Assembly (NCBI GenBank): GCA_027076405.1 | Contig: JALTJN010000144.1 | Span: 1-6,706 of the forward strand | DNA length: 6,706 nt | Source: Chromatiales bacterium | GTDB lineage: Bacteria > Pseudomonadota > Gammaproteobacteria > UBA6429 | Reading direction: 5' to 3' | Shown here: one piece after another, positions 6,148 through 6,706 of the stretch | Layout of the letters: each line of letters opens with the position of its first letter | Position numbering within the stretch: the stretch's first letter is position 1 | The notes under the pieces: generated by a model | Database searches by the model: none | What the model was told of the DNA's origin: nothing | The model's input: the letters and a program-made list of their open reading frames with translations, nothing else | Position numbers and translations under genes: made by a program

Positions 6148-6706
6148 TATTCTGTACTCCCTGGTGGCTTATAGTAATCTATATTATGTCCTGGTGCTAT
6201 CATATTTTTTAATACTACATCTTCTGGTCTATGTTCTAAGCAATAGGCAACTTGTTCGCACATCGTCATCTTTTCTCCAAGTGCGCATACTTGTCCCTCA
6301 CGACGTTCGTAAATAGGTTTGACGTACGTCAAATCAAACGTATGTTTACCATAGTGACAAAACTTAGTACATTTCCAAGACCTGTTTCTCCTTGGTATTT
6401 GTGTATGCTTAATATCCTCAAATTTTTTCTGCAACATTCTCTCAATAGTTGGAAGATCCTCATCTGAAAAACAAATAGAAAATGGTCCACCATCATTAAT
6501 AAAATAGATAGTCAATATTATATGTGGTATATCAGGATATAGTTGGCGAGCAGCGTAATAGTATAACATTAGCTGTGGATCTTGTAATAGTTTGGCATAT
6601 GTTTTTTCTACATCTTTTGCCCAATCCCAACGTCTACCAGTCTTAAAATCCAATATACAATATGTATTATCATCAACTTTAGAAATTTGGTCTATTGTGC
6701 CCTTAA
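6147..6706 (-). CDS. PD-(D/E)XK nuclease, RecB/Cas4-like (5' end outside window)
   Basis: This is the C-terminal 185 codons of a larger gene whose start lies beyond the right edge. The visible part opens with GTIDQI, then CILDFKTG, then QLMLYYYAA. These match the RecB-family nuclease motifs: a metal-binding Asp in GxID (partial residue 5), the D-x-K core (D19, K21) and the QxxxY motif (Q44, Y48). The family cuts DNA ends with a two-metal mechanism. Cysteines follow at partial residues 112, 116, 140, 149 and 155, the first pair in WKCTKFC. A C-terminal cysteine cluster is typical of Cas4/AddB-type members that hold a [4Fe-4S] cluster, but the spacing here is not canonical, so a cluster is inference. 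The stop TAA overlaps the next start as TAATG. An ATG-like start near 6653 would cut off the GxID motif and is not the true start. A role in recombination or end processing during phage replication is likely. Confidence 0.9.
   Translation of the reverse strand, partial: KGTIDQISKVDDNTYCILDFKTGRRWDWAKDVEKTYAKLLQDPQLMLYYYAARQLYPDIPHIILTIYFINDGGPFSICFSDEDLPTIERMLQKKFEDIKHTQIPRRNRSWKCTKFCHYGKHTFDLTYVKPIYERREGQVCALGEKMTMCEQVAYCLEHRPEDVVLKNMIAPGHNIDYYKPPGSTE
6318..6333. repeat. 16-base perfect palindrome inside the nuclease gene
   Basis: The sequence TTTGACGTACGTCAAA is its own reverse complement. It falls in the coding sequence for LTYVK of the PD-(D/E)XK nuclease. It could be a protein-binding or modification site, or simply chance; no second copy is seen in the window. 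Confidence 0.4.

Noticed and set aside
2659..6467. Further plus-strand open frames (2659-2862, 3294-3518, 6252-6467)
   Set aside because: They are antisense to well-supported minus-strand genes and have no recognisable content.
1..6706. Possible stop-codon recoding, because no gene ends in TAG
   Set aside because: Only eight stops are visible, all TAA or TGA, and every recognised protein reads through its domains in the standard code without in-frame TAG or TGA. The sample is too small to mean anything.
1..6706. tRNA genes, CRISPR arrays, insertion sequences, intrinsic terminators or promoters
   Set aside because: The window is fully covered by overlapping genes with gaps of at most 9 bases; I saw no cloverleaf, repeat array, transposase or GC stem followed by a T run outside coding sequence.

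Overview
All supportable genes in this window lie on the minus strand, so transcription runs from about position 6706 down to 1. Nine coding regions are packed head to tail. The largest gap is 9 bases and most junctions overlap, so there is no room for internal promoters or terminators and none are seen. The AT-rich sequence, small nucleic-acid enzymes, unrecognised small proteins and translational coupling through clear Shine-Dalgarno sites point to the replication region of a large double-stranded DNA bacteriophage (or a related mobile element). The host is unknown; the strong AGGAG-like ribosome sites argue against a Bacteroidota host. Standard stop codons fit: five TAA, three TGA and no TAG among the eight stops visible. 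Three genes start with GTG.

Layout in transcription order: a RecB/Cas4-type PD-(D/E)XK nuclease cut by the right edge (6147-6706); an 84-residue unknown protein (5893-6147); a zinc-ribbon protein (5417-5890); a phage-type macro domain protein (4941-5420); the N-terminal half of a bacterial-type replicative DNA polymerase, Pol III alpha/DnaE (3062-4948); an acidic protein with two related beta-rich repeats (2548-3075); an Rnl2-like RNA ligase (1728-2579); a DEDDh (DnaQ-like) 3'-5' exonuclease (1017-1718); and the C-terminal half of DnaE, cut by the left edge (1-1039).

The striking system is the polymerase. The alpha subunit is broken into two separately translated genes, with three other genes (about 2 kb) between the end of one half and the start of the other. 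The break falls just after the third catalytic aspartate, so the N half holds the PHP domain and all three catalytic Asp residues, while the C half holds the region that follows the palm (fingers and onward). The C half is also interrupted by a 136-residue mini-intein without a homing endonuclease (149-556), inserted in the conserved segment that reads ILRK|SIGKKK once the intein is removed. The classic cyanobacterial split-DnaE intein site, visible at the very left edge as RY|SFNK, is not interrupted.

A working phage polymerase would therefore need two polypeptides to associate and one of them to undergo protein splicing. The exonuclease overlaps the C half and could supply proofreading. The PHP domain also appears to retain most of its metal ligands. 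The RNA ligase and macro domain protein suggest RNA repair and ADP-ribose handling, which are often linked to counter-defence in phages.
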